A DNA stretch of 64,000 nt from JALYXV01 sp963733505 (lineage in GTDB: Bacteria; Actinomycetota; Acidimicrobiia; Acidimicrobiales; Palsa-688). A program made the translations under genes and the position numbers. Every line of letters starts with the position of its first letter. Within the stretch, counting starts at the first letter, position 1. Positions 23,932 to 32,931 of the stretch are shown in pieces. Location: assembly GCA_963733505.1 (NCBI GenBank), contig CAVTDW010000008.1, positions 248,001 through 312,000 of the forward strand, in the 5' to 3' direction. The notes beneath the pieces were generated by a model. The model saw only the letters and a list, made by a program, of their open reading frames with translations, was not told the origin of the DNA and searched no databases.

Positions 23932-26900
23932 ATGGCTGTTGGCCGTTCGAAGCTTGCGGGAGGTCTCCGGGGGCACTTCCATGTGTTGCGCCTGGTGAGC
24001 CTGCTGGCACTCCTCTGCATAGTCCCGCTCGGCATGCTCACCTACCTCACCATTCATCTGGCCGATCAAGCGGTCATTGGCCAGGTGAACGACCGGGTGC
24101 GGACAACGTCGGCGGTGACTGCGGTTCTGCTTGAGCAGGGGATGGGTGGTATCGCCGGACTGGCGGCGTCCTACGCCGAGCGGCCGGCACTCATTGACGC
24201 CGTGAGCACGTCCAACTCGGCACCGTTCGATAGCGCCGTCATCGGCTTGCAGTTGGCGCAGCTCAGGTGGGCCGAACCTGGGATCGCGGGAGTATTCGTC
24301 GCGGACACCAGCTGCCGCGTGACGCAGGTCGACCCGGTCACGCCTGCTCTGGTGGGAGCCGATCTGAGCTCAAGGGACTGGTGCCAGGGTGTGAAAGCCT
24401 CGGTCGCCCAGGGCTACGTGTCCGACGGCTATCGGGCGGATCTTCCGGGTCGCCCCCTCGTGGTGGCGGCGGCGGTGATGGTCCGGGCCACCGGAGGTGA
24501 CGGCGCCGGTCGACCACTGGCGATCCTCGGGATCGAATACAGCCTCGACTACATGCGGGTGATTGCCGACCAGATAGCCGCGGTCCAGGGGATCAGGCTG
24601 ACGATTACCGATCGACACGGGATAGTGATGATCGGAAGCACTGGGCGTGCAGATCCGCAGGGGCTGACTTCTGCGGCCGCCGACCCCAGAGTGTCGGCCG
24701 CATTGGCCGGCCACCCAGGGGTAACCCGTTCGGTCACGGACAACGGCGATTCGCTGTCCGCCTACGCTCCAGTTGGAGGACTCGGGTGGTCCGTCGTCGC
24801 CGAAGTTCCCGCCCGTGACGCCCTCGCGAGCGTTCGCCGGATGCGTTCGACCGTCCTCAGCGTCGTCAGCTTGCTTGGTCTGGTCCTCCTCGCGGGAATT
24901 GTCATGCTGGCGCGAACGCAGCGGCTACGGCGGGAGTCGGGGCTGGCGGTGATCGCGCGAGAAGCGCGTACAAGCGCCATTCTCCAGGCCGCAAGCGACG
25001 CGTTCATGTCAATGGATTCCGCAGGGATCCTCACTGCATGGAACCAGCAGGCAGAAACGGTTTTCGGCTGGACGGAGGCTGAGGCGGTGGGAAAGCAATT
25101 CACCGATATTGTGATACCTCCGAGTGGCGTCGAGGACCACAACCGACGGTTGAAGGGGCTGCTCGCAATGGGTGACATTGGAGCCTCCACTCCTCACACC
25201 GAAATTATGGCGATGCATAAGGACGGTCATCTCTTTCCCGCAGAGATTGCCATCTGGCAAAACGGATCTGGGAACGAGTGGCGCTTGAGTACGTTTCTTC
25301 GCGACATCAGCGAACGAAAGAAGGCCGAGACTAATCTGGCCCAGGTTCGTGACTTGGCATTGGAGGCGTCGAGGGCGAAGTCCGATTTCCTGGCAACGAT
25401 GAGCCATGAGATTCGAACGCCGATGAACGGTGTCATCGGTCTGACCGGGTTGCTGCTTGATTCAACGCTGACCGAAACCCAACGCCACTATGCAGAAGGG
25501 GTACGGGCCTCAGGGGACGCATTGCTCGGGATAATAAACGACATCTTGGACTTCTCCAAGATCGAGGCTGGCAAACTCGAGTTGGAAACGGTCAATTTCG
25601 AGGTGTCTAACGCCATCGAGGACGTGGCCGCTCTCGTCGCCGAATCGGCCCGCGGCAAGGGACTGGAGCTCGTCACCTACTGCCGTCCCAAGGTTCCGGC
25701 CGTGGTGCGCGGTGACGTGGGTCGGCTACGTCAGATCCTGCTCAACTTCGCCACCAACGCGGTCAAGTTCACCGAGACCGGCGAGGTCGTCATCCGAGCC
25801 GGGCTGGACGACCAAAGCGGCGGGGGGGCCCTGATCCTGCGCTTCGAGGTCGCCGACACCGGAGTCGGTATCGCCTCGTCGCTCATCGAGCGCCTCTTCG
25901 AGCCGTTCTCTCAGGCCGACGCGTCCACGACTCGCCGCTATGGCGGGAGCGGCTTGGGCTTGGCGATCTGCCGGAGGCTGGCCGAGGCCATGGGCGGCAC
26001 CGTCGGCGTGGACAGCCGGCCTGGGGCAGGCAGTACCTTCTGGGCCTCCCTTCCGATGGCGCGTGCATCGGCCCCTCTCACCGCGATCGAAGCCGACTGC
26101 GCTTCGCTCGCCGAGCGGCGGGTGCTCGTGGTCGACGACAACCAAACCAACCGTTTGGTGCTCGCCTCACAACTCCGGGCCTGGGATATCACCACAGGTT
26201 TGGCCACCAACGGCATCGATGCCCTCGTTGATCTACGGGCAGCCGCGACGGCCGGCGAGGGCTACGACGTGGCATTGCTGGACATGGCGATGCCTGGGAT
26301 GCATGGACTCGAATTGGCCCGGACCATACGGGCCGATCCCGAGCTGGCCGCGGTGCGTCTCGTGCTCCTCAGCTCGTTGCCCGTAGACGCCGCGGAAGCC
26401 ACGCGAGCCGGGTTCTCGGTCCGCCTGACCAAGCCGGTTCGACTGTCGGCACTGTATGACGCCCTGGTTCGGGCCACGGCGCCATCCACTCGGGGTGCGC
26501 TCGGCACTCCGTCAACACCAACCCTCGTCGTTCGGGGGCGGCGGGGCAGGCTCCTCATCGTCGAAGACCACGCCATAAATCAGGAGGTCGCCAAGGGAAT
26601 CGCGGCCAAGCTCGGCTACAGCTCCGATGTGGCGGCCGACGGGAACGAAGCCCTCGAAGCCCTCCAACGCCAGTCCTATGACGCCGTCCTCATGGACTGC
26701 CACATGCCCCACATGGACGGCTTCAAAGCTGCGGCCGAGATCCGTCGCCGGGAGAGACGAGGTCATCACGTCCCCATCATCGCCATGACCGCGGCCGCCC
26801 TGGCCGAGGATCGGGACAAGTGCCTGGCGGCGGGTATGGATGACTACCTGTCGAAGCCGATCAAGATCGCCGAGCTCGAGCGCACCCTTGACCGCTGGAT

Positions 26901-27477
26901 CGACAAGACGCACCCCGCCGCTGATGACCCCACCGCTGCCATCGATGTCGCCCGAGCCGATCCCCCCGTCGCAGCCGATCCCCCCGTCGCAGGCCGAGGT
27001 CCTCGTCGCGGCCGATCCCCCGTCGCAGCCGATCCCCCCGTCGCAGGCGGGGTCCTCGACGCAGGCGAAGTGCTTGATGCAGATGAGGTGGTTGACGCGG
27101 GCGAGGTGGTTGACACGGGCGAGGTGCTTGACGCCGCCCAGTTCGACGGACTCCGCCAACTCGCGGCGGCCAGCGCCGCCCCCGGCCTCCTACGTGTGTT
27201 CGTCGACGACTACCTCGACGAGGCGGCTACCCAACTCGAGCAGATGCGCTGCGCCCTGGCGCACGGGGACACCACCGAGGTCAGGCTGCTGGCCCATGGC
27301 CTGCGCGGAACATCGGCCACGATGGGTGCCACGGGAGTGGCGTCGGCATGCGCGCTGATCGAAAGGGCGCGATCTGACGGCCAGGTGACGACCTCGGCAG
27401 GGCTCGACCGGATCCTCAGCGAGGTCAACTTGGTAACTGCGGCCCTCCTCGTGGAGGCACCGATCGGCGCGATGTGA
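23932..27477 (+). CDS. Hybrid sensor histidine kinase (Cache-PAS-HisKA-HATPase-REC-REC-HPt)
   Basis: A 1181-residue multi-step phosphorelay kinase. It has TM1 (about 18-45), an extracellular Cache-type sensor (50-300), TM2 (about 305-328), a PAS domain (345-460) and HisKA with FLATMSHEIRTPMNGV. HATPase_c follows with NFATNAVKFT, DTGVGI and GSGLGLAI, then a first receiver (VLVVDDNQTN; ALLDMAMPG), a second receiver (LLIVEDHAIN; VLMDCHMPHMDG) and a C-terminal HPt (LAHGLRGTSATMGA). The linker before HPt is low-complexity, encoded by GATCCCCCCGTCGCAG-type DNA repeats, with a short Arg-rich patch that looks like two compensating indels. Likely partner: the divergent MEDS-receiver protein. Confidence 0.9.
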   Translation: MAVGRSKLAGGLRGHFHVLRLVSLLALLCIVPLGMLTYLTIHLADQAVIGQVNDRVRTTSAVTAVLLEQGMGGIAGLAASYAERPALIDAVSTSNSAPFDSAVIGLQLAQLRWAEPGIAGVFVADTSCRVTQVDPVTPALVGADLSSRDWCQGVKASVAQGYVSDGYRADLPGRPLVVAAAVMVRATGGDGAGRPLAILGIEYSLDYMRVIADQIAAVQGIRLTITDRHGIVMIGSTGRADPQGLTSAAADPRVSAALAGHPGVTRSVTDNGDSLSAYAPVGGLGWSVVAEVPARDALASVRRMRSTVLSVVSLLGLVLLAGIVMLARTQRLRRESGLAVIAREARTSAILQAASDAFMSMDSAGILTAWNQQAETVFGWTEAEAVGKQFTDIVIPPSGVEDHNRRLKGLLAMGDIGASTPHTEIMAMHKDGHLFPAEIAIWQNGSGNEWRLSTFLRDISERKKAETNLAQVRDLALEASRAKSDFLATMSHEIRTPMNGVIGLTGLLLDSTLTETQRHYAEGVRASGDALLGIINDILDFSKIEAGKLELETVNFEVSNAIEDVAALVAESARGKGLELVTYCRPKVPAVVRGDVGRLRQILLNFATNAVKFTETGEVVIRAGLDDQSGGGALILRFEVADTGVGIASSLIERLFEPFSQADASTTRRYGGSGLGLAICRRLAEAMGGTVGVDSRPGAGSTFWASLPMARASAPLTAIEADCASLAERRVLVVDDNQTNRLVLASQLRAWDITTGLATNGIDALVDLRAAATAGEGYDVALLDMAMPGMHGLELARTIRADPELAAVRLVLLSSLPVDAAEATRAGFSVRLTKPVRLSALYDALVRATAPSTRGALGTPSTPTLVVRGRRGRLLIVEDHAINQEVAKGIAAKLGYSSDVAADGNEALEALQRQSYDAVLMDCHMPHMDGFKAAAEIRRRERRGHHVPIIAMTAAALAEDRDKCLAAGMDDYLSKPIKIAELERTLDRWIDKTHPAADDPTAAIDVARADPPVAADPPVAGRGPRRGRSPVAADPPVAGGVLDAGEVLDADEVVDAGEVVDTGEVLDAAQFDGLRQLAAASAAPGLLRVFVDDYLDEAATQLEQMRCALAHGDTTEVRLLAHGLRGTSATMGATGVASACALIERARSDGQVTTSAGLDRILSEVNLVTAALLVEAPIGAM

Positions 27478-27568
27478 CTGCCAAAGAATCCTTCCCCGGG
27501 AATTCTCGTTCAGTTGTTGAGACCCGCAAAGAAATGAATTTGTCCGTCGCAAACCGATTCGTCCATCG

Positions 27569-27596
27569 GGTCACAACCTGGTGACGGTCAGGTCAC
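27569..27596 (+). promoter_or_regulatory. GTCAC/GTGAC boxes with 11-bp spacing before the LPXTG gene
   Basis: GGTCAC at 27569, GGTGAC at 27580 and GGTCAC at 27591 repeat every 11 bp, with an extra GGTCA at 27586. This is the same pentamer and pitch as in the promoter region between the MEDS protein and the hybrid kinase, suggesting one OmpR-type regulator at both places. Confidence 0.45.
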
Positions 27597-27633
27597 GTCG
27601 TCATCGGCATGATGGACTTGATGAAGGAGTCAA

Positions 27634-29164
27634 ATGCCCACTACGACGCGTGATCCGTGTAACGGAGTTATTGTTCATCCCGAGTCGCCATCGGCTGGCG
27701 CGGTGATTGCCGGAGCACTTTTGTTGGCAATGTTTCTTCTCTTTACGTGGCCCCTCGTCACGTCTGCCGCTGCGGCAACCTCCGCCGTAAATCAGTGCAA
27801 CGGCACCGACAACGTTGGTGGCCAGGCGGTTGCGTGCAGGGTGTTGGTGACCAACAACCTTGATTTGGCCACTGGGGTTGCCAGTTCGATCCTTACGATC
27901 GAAAACTGCCACGGTGCGGCGAACGCCGCGCTCACCTGCACCCGCTCGACCACTCCGTCGGGCCAACTCACGACATCGGTCACCCAGTGCGACGGCTCAG
28001 GGAGCGGCGGGGGCGGTACGGTCGCCTGCTCAGTGATCGTCGTCAACAACATCACCGGGGCCGCGTCGACCTCGCCCGCGACCGTCAACCAATGCAACGG
28101 GTCCGGCGACGGCGGGGGCACCGTGCCGACGGTGGCGTGTCACCCGCTCGGCAACACGACCGGTGCCACGATCACCCAGTGCGACAACTCCGGGAACGGG
28201 GGAGGCGGGACCATGCGGGTCCGCTGCGACGTGACGAGCTCGACCCAGACCACGGCGCTGCGCGTCAAGATCGATCAGTGCAACGGCTCAGGTAACGGCG
28301 GTGGCGCCACCGTGACCTGCTCGGCCTCGGAGACCGCCAAGGTCGTGCCCGCGACGACGACGACTGTCGCCGCCACCACGACGACTGTCGCCGCCACCAC
28401 GACGACTGTCGCCTCCACCACGACAACGAGCGTGTTGCCGACCACCACCACCGTGGCCCCGACGACTACGACGGCGGCGCCGACCACGACGACGAGCGTG
28501 TTGCCGACCACCACCACTGTGGCCCCGACGACCACGACGGCGGCGCCGACCACGACGACGAGCGTGTTGCCGACCACCACCACCGTGGCCCCGACGACAC
28601 GACGGCGGCGCCGACCACGACACGAGCGTGTTGCCGACCACCACCACGGTGGCGCCAAGCACCACGACGAGTTTGACGCCCACCACGCCTCCGCTGCTGG
28701 TGACGACAACGACTCGACCGTTGGTCACGACGACCACCCGTCCGTTGTTGGCGACCACGACGACGCGTCCGTTGCTCGCAACCACGACCACGTCGCCCTT
28801 GCTGGCGACGACCACGACCAGCCCGCAAGCGACGACCACGACCAGCCCGATGGTGACAACCACACGCCCGACCGTGGCACGGACAACGACAACCACCGCC
28901 GCATCGAGGACAGCCCGGGTGGTTCAGACGACAGGCGCAGGAGTTGGCACCGCAACTGGCTACGCATCGCCAGCCTCCGGGGTGCTGGCGGTTGGGGGCT
29001 CCGAGTCGACGTTGCCGCTCACGGGCTCGAATAACGGCCCTCTACTGTTCCTTGCTTTCGTCTCGGTCGCCTTCGGCGGTCTCTTGGTATTCCTCACGGA
29101 GCGGCGACCGCGCCATGCGGTGTGGGTGCGCGACGTTCGTTCATCCGCAGATCGCCGTCGCTGA
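27634..29164 (+). pseudogene. LPXTG-anchored surface protein, frame broken inside Thr-rich repeats
   Basis: AAGGAG precedes the ATG. An N-terminal hydrophobic signal/anchor (about 24-48) is followed by five or six Cys-containing repeats of QCxGSGxGGGxTVxC type and a long Thr/Pro stalk. In the third 66-bp repeat two bases are missing (unit length 64), so the first frame runs into a His/Asp-rich sequence and ends at 29034. The correct continuation lies in another frame, from 28628 to 29164, and ends with STLPLTGSN, a hydrophobic helix and an Arg-rich tail: a sortase cell-wall signal. The restored protein would have about 510 residues. Phase variation or assembly error could explain the break. 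Confidence 0.75.
28432..28650. repeat. 66-bp tandem repeats in the surface-protein stalk
   Basis: Units start at 28432, 28498, 28564 and 28628 (the last partial). The first two units are 66 bp and encode VLPTTTTVAPTTTTAAPTTTTS-type 22-residue repeats; the third is 64 bp because one C and one G are missing. Shorter Thr codon runs flank both sides. Confidence 0.85.
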
Positions 29165-29215
29165 GGGTCTCAAGTCACCGCGTATCTCGCACGAAAGCTT
29201 GAGTAGGGAAGTAAC

Positions 29216-29246
29216 TCGGCCGCCACGGTTCATCCGTGGCGGCCGA
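29216..29246 (+). terminator. Strong hairpin terminator after the LPXTG gene
   Basis: TCGGCCGCCACGG and CCGTGGCGGCCGA form a perfect 13-bp stem with loop TTCAT, about 50 bases after the 29164 stop. It lacks a U-tract, like the hairpin at 17838. Confidence 0.75.
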
Positions 29247-29420
29247 TCCAGTTGCAAACCACCGGCGACCTCAAGCCCTGTGGGGGCTCCCGCGATGGCA
29301 GAGACGGCGGACTCTGTTAGACGGTCGTCTTGATGGCGGTGCAGGCTGGGATCACGTCTGTGGGTCGTCGCTGATCGGGCGCAGTGGCGGCAGCGGCAGT
29401 GAAGAACCGCGGAGAACGGC

Positions 29421-31202
29421 ATGATGCAGGGATGGCCGAGGGGCAAGACGTGTCATCCGGGAGCGCACCGAACGCACCGAGCGCCGGGAGCGCACCGAGC
29501 GCACGCGAGCGCACCGAGCGCCGGGAGCGCCCCGAGCACCGGGAGGGAAGACGACCACGTCGTGGAGCAGGACGTCGCGTGGCCGCTGCTCGATTCGTCG
29601 GCGGTGGCCGCGATCGCGACGTTCGGTTCGGAGATCGCGGTCGAGGCAGGGGAGATGCTCTACCGCGCCGGCGGCGAGCCACCGAACTTCTTCGTCGTGA
29701 TCGAGGGCGAAGTCGAGATCGTCCGAGAGGGGCCCAAGGAGGCGGTGCTCGCGTCCCACGGCGCCGGCCGCTTCGTCGGCGAGCTGAACCTCGTCACGGG
29801 CCAGCGGCCCTACCTGAGCGCCCGGGTGAGCCAAACAGGCCGGGTGTTGAGTGTGGAGCCGGATCAGTTCCGAATGCTCATGAGCACCAAGCCGGAACTG
29901 TCGGACACGATCTTCCGCGCTTTCGTGGCCCGTCGCCGGTTGCTGTTAGCCGGACTTGGGGCCGGCGCCGTCCTCCTCGTCGGCTCCCGGTTCTCCCCTG
30001 AGGCGCTGGCGTTGCGGGCGTTCGCCACCCGGGAACGGCTTCCGCACCAATGGGTCGAGATCGAGGATCTGGACGACGTCGGCGCGTACCTGGCCGACAT
30101 CGGGGCGCAGCCTGAAGACGTCCCCGTCGCCGTCATCGCGACGGTCGTGCTGCGGCAGGCCACACCCGGGGAGTTCGCGGCGTTGCTCGGGCTGTCGTAC
30201 CAACCGGTCCCCGGGTCGGTCACCGATCTGGTGGTCGTCGGTTCCGGTCCCGCGGGGCTGGCGGCTGCGGTGTACGGGTCGTCGGAGGGACTCGACACCA
30301 TCTCCCTTGACGCCGTGGCCGTCGGCGGCCAGGCCGGGGCCAGCTCGCGCATCGAGAACTACGTCGGTTTCCCCAACGGCATCTCCGGGAGCGATCTGAT
30401 CGCGCGGGCGGCCATCCAGGCGCAACGGCTCGGAGCCCGCCTGAACGCGCCCTGCGAGGTCGTCGGGCTGCGGGCCGAACGCGCCTTCCATGTCGTGGTA
30501 CTCGCCGACGGGAGCGAGATCGCCGCCCGGGCGGTGATCATCGCGTCGGGAGCGCAGTACCGGCGCCTGGCGGTGGCGGACCTCGCGCGATTCGAGGGCG
30601 CCGGCGTGTACTACGCGGCCACCGAGCTTGAGGCTCGGCTCTGTCGGGGAGCAACCGTCGCCGTGGTCGGCGGCGGCAACTCGGCAGGACAGGCCGCCAT
30701 CTTCCTCTCGCAACAGGCCGGCCGGGTGCTGCTCGTCGTGCGGCGCCGCGAGCTCGTCGAAACCATGTCGCACTACCTCATCGCCCGGATCGAGGCGGAT
30801 CCCCGCATCGAGGTCTTGACGCATACCGAGGTCCGAGGGCTGGCCGGCGACGGTCATCTTGAGGCGATCACGCTCGAGCACACCGCAACCGGCGACCGGG
30901 AGTCGGTTGGGTGTGGCGGCTTGTTCTCCTTCATCGGGGCGATCCCGGCCACCAACTGGCTGCGTGGTTGCGTGGCACTGGACCGCAACGGTTTCGTGCG
31001 AACGGACCGATCGCTGGCCGACGACGACGGCGATCGCGAGGTGTTCGGAGACCGAGATCCGCTCCCCTTCGAAACGTCCCAGCCGGGTGTGTTCGCGGTG
31101 GGTGATGTGCGGCTCGGCTCGATGAAGCGCGTGGCGACCGCCGTCGGTGAGGGATCGAGCGCCGTGCGCTCCGTCCACGACTACCTCGCCCTCCACGCCT
31201 GA
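29421..31202 (+). CDS. Cyclic-nucleotide-binding domain fused to a thioredoxin-reductase-like flavoprotein
   Basis: A 593-residue fusion. A cNMP-binding domain (about 50-165; FFVVIEGEVEIV, GRFVGELNLVTGQRPYLSARV) and a linker lead to a two-dinucleotide-fold FAD/NAD(P)H oxidoreductase (GSGPAGLAAAVYGSSEG, GGQAGASSRIENYVGFP, AVVGGGNSAGQAAIFL, GVFAVGDVR). At the place of the thioredoxin reductase CxxC the sequence is YYAATELEA, so disulfide chemistry is absent. A different electron acceptor is likely. ATG 29421 has GGAG upstream; GTG 29562, after GGGAGGGAAG, would skip a repeat-encoded His/Ala/Pro-rich start and is a serious alternative. Confidence 0.85.
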   Translation: MMQGWPRGKTCHPGAHRTHRAPGAHRAHASAPSAGSAPSTGREDDHVVEQDVAWPLLDSSAVAAIATFGSEIAVEAGEMLYRAGGEPPNFFVVIEGEVEIVREGPKEAVLASHGAGRFVGELNLVTGQRPYLSARVSQTGRVLSVEPDQFRMLMSTKPELSDTIFRAFVARRRLLLAGLGAGAVLLVGSRFSPEALALRAFATRERLPHQWVEIEDLDDVGAYLADIGAQPEDVPVAVIATVVLRQATPGEFAALLGLSYQPVPGSVTDLVVVGSGPAGLAAAVYGSSEGLDTISLDAVAVGGQAGASSRIENYVGFPNGISGSDLIARAAIQAQRLGARLNAPCEVVGLRAERAFHVVVLADGSEIAARAVIIASGAQYRRLAVADLARFEGAGVYYAATELEARLCRGATVAVVGGGNSAGQAAIFLSQQAGRVLLVVRRRELVETMSHYLIARIEADPRIEVLTHTEVRGLAGDGHLEAITLEHTATGDRESVGCGGLFSFIGAIPATNWLRGCVALDRNGFVRTDRSLADDDGDREVFGDRDPLPFETSQPGVFAVGDVRLGSMKRVATAVGEGSSAVRSVHDYLALHA

Positions 31203-31208
31203 CAACGG

Positions 31209-31877
31209 CTACCCGAGTTCGACGAGCAGCCTCAGGAGATCAGTGGGTCCGTGGGCGAGGAAGTTGTGCGAGGAGTCCAGGTCCGTGACGGTCCAGTCAG
31301 GGTCGCGGCGGACGCGTTCGGCCACCCCTACGAACGGTGAATGCTCCAGCCATTCGGTCGCCGTTGCCGCCACGTAGTGCCTGCGCCCCACGCTCTTGTG
31401 CTCGCCGGTCAGTTTGGAACGCTGCATCAATGTTCCCAGTGGGTGCGGCCGCGCCCGCACGTCGAAGAACGGCAGCGGCTCGACCGCCAGCCCGGTGCTC
31501 CCCGAGGCGGTCCCGTACCAGGCTCGCTGCTCGTCGTTCGTCATCGACCAGCACGACTCTCCGTCCTCGGGCACGAACGCGTCGAGGTAGACCAGGGCGG
31601 CGATCTGGCCGGGCAGTCGATCGGCGACGCCGGTGATCACGCTGCCGGCGTAGCTGTGGCCGACGAGCACCGCCTGCTCGTCGCGAGCCGCCAGAAGCTC
31701 GACCACCTCGGCGATATGGGTGTCGAGGTTGGCGGTCGGAGCCGGAGGCCCTTGCGGGTCGAGGCCCGACAGGGTGACGGCGTCGGCCGTGTGGCCCGCC
31801 TGGCGCAGCGCCTCGGCCACGGGCTCGAACCACCAGCCACCGTGACAAGCCCCGGGAACAAGCACGAACCACGCCAT
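31209..31877 (-). CDS. Alpha/beta-hydrolase (EstC-like esterase)
   Basis: A 222-residue alpha/beta-hydrolase of the small plant-esterase-like group (PGACHGGWWFEPV start). Nucleophile Ser is in VGHSYAGSV, the acid is probably in LDAFVPEDG and the His in SSHNFLAHGP. No signal peptide is present, so it should be cytoplasmic. It lies just downstream of a broken methyltransferase on the same strand, and co-transcription is possible. Substrate unknown. Confidence 0.85.
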   Translation of the reverse strand: MAWFVLVPGACHGGWWFEPVAEALRQAGHTADAVTLSGLDPQGPPAPTANLDTHIAEVVELLAARDEQAVLVGHSYAGSVITGVADRLPGQIAALVYLDAFVPEDGESCWSMTNDEQRAWYGTASGSTGLAVEPLPFFDVRARPHPLGTLMQRSKLTGEHKSVGRRHYVAATATEWLEHSPFVGVAERVRRDPDWTVTDLDSSHNFLAHGPTDLLRLLVELG

Positions 31878-31880
31878 CGT

Positions 31881-32556
31881 TCAGCCGCGACGTCGGGCCC
31901 GCAGGACGGCATCGTGGATCGTCGTCGGGGCACCGTCGGGGTCGAGCGTGATTCGGGCTCGTGTCTCGTCGATGACGACGACCCACTCCTCCGGTGGGAG
32001 TAGGGCTGCGACGTCGGAGGCGGTGAAGAACAAGTCGGGTGCTGCTGGTCGAGGAACGGTCGTCTGCAAGTCCGAGAAATGGTGGCCGACGATGAGCAGG
32101 GTGCCGCCCGGGTGCCACCGACGCGGCCAGGCGGCGGTGCAGCGGCTCACGCTGATCGGGCGGCAAGTGCATGAACTGCGCCGACACCAGGTCGAACGAT
32201 GCCGCAGGAGGGACCCATTCGACGAGGTCGGCGTGCAGCCAGGTGATCCGCCCGGCCACGTCGGCCCCCATCTCGAGGGCACGGGCGGCGCCGCGCTGCA
32301 GGGCGACGCGTGAGATGTCAAGTGCTGTGACCCGCCAACCCTGGTCGGCCAGCCAGACGGCATCGGCGCCTTCGCCGCAGCCGACGTCAAGGGCCACACC
32401 GGGGGCCAGATCAGCGGCCTCGGCAACGAGGTTCGGGTTGGGCCGGCCGCTCCACAGTGCGCTACTCGACCCGTAGCGCCCGTCCCAGAAGGCCTCGTCC
32501 ATGACGACGTCGCCATGGTGGTCGGGGCCGTGGTCATGTCCCGGGTGGCTGGTCAC
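31881..32556 (-). pseudogene. SAM-dependent methyltransferase, frame broken once
   Basis: From GTG 32556 the frame gives a class I methyltransferase: DEAFWDGRYGSSSALWSGRP, motif I LDVGCGEGADAVWLA, ALDISRVALQ and SAQFMHLPP. At about 32106-32113 (CCCGGGCGGC) the match moves to the neighbouring frame, GTLLIVGHHFSD, and runs to the stop at 31881. One extra base explains the break, and the rest looks intact, as in thiopurine/tellurite-resistance-like methyltransferases. A TAGGGT box lies upstream at 32593-32598. Sequencing error is at least as likely as inactivation. Confidence 0.7.
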
Positions 32557-32931
32557 AGTCTCACCAATCTCCTCACCGATCTCATCAAATTCCACCCTAT
32601 GCGGGTCAGCCCGTAGCAAGGCGCCCTGGGGAAAATGCCTCGCGGTTCGCGGTCCAGGACGTGTCGGAGGATTTGCACGGGTACCGGCGCAGTCAGCCGG
32701 GTGGCCGCCTTGCCGACGCAACGGCTGGAGCGGCTTCGGCCGACAGGCGCCGAGTCCGAGCGCTCCGGCTGGTCGAGGATGACCGGCACGTCCAACCATG
32801 GGTGAAATCGGCCTTTTATCCCCGCATATCCACGTACCCGATTCGGTGGTTGGGGGCACTACTCCCGGTACCCTGGCGCGTGCCTTCGCAGAGGTGAGAC
32901 CACGGGACCAACCCTTTGAGGAGACCGACAA
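32557..32931. other. Divergent intergenic region
   Basis: This region of about 375 bp separates the minus-strand methyltransferase from the plus-strand gene at 32932. On the minus strand TAGGGT (32598-32593) could be a -10 box; a ten-codon frame just after it, MRSVRRLVRL, ends in GTGA overlap with the methyltransferase GTG. On the plus strand GAGGAG precedes 32932. Nothing else is recognised. Confidence 0.3.

Noticed and set aside
28432..28650. Tandem 66-bp repeats as a CRISPR array
   Set aside because: Repeats are contiguous and in coding phase with no unique spacers; no cas genes are present anywhere in the window.
28288..28896. Val-rich minus-strand frames opposite the Thr stalk
   Set aside because: Reverse reading of ACC/ACG Thr codons gives Val/Gly repeats; no independent gene evidence.
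31297..32931. 544-codon minus-strand frame spanning the methyltransferase and esterase
   Set aside because: Only its middle matches the methyltransferase; the ends are out-of-frame reading of the esterase and of intergenic DNA, joined because of the indel near 32110.
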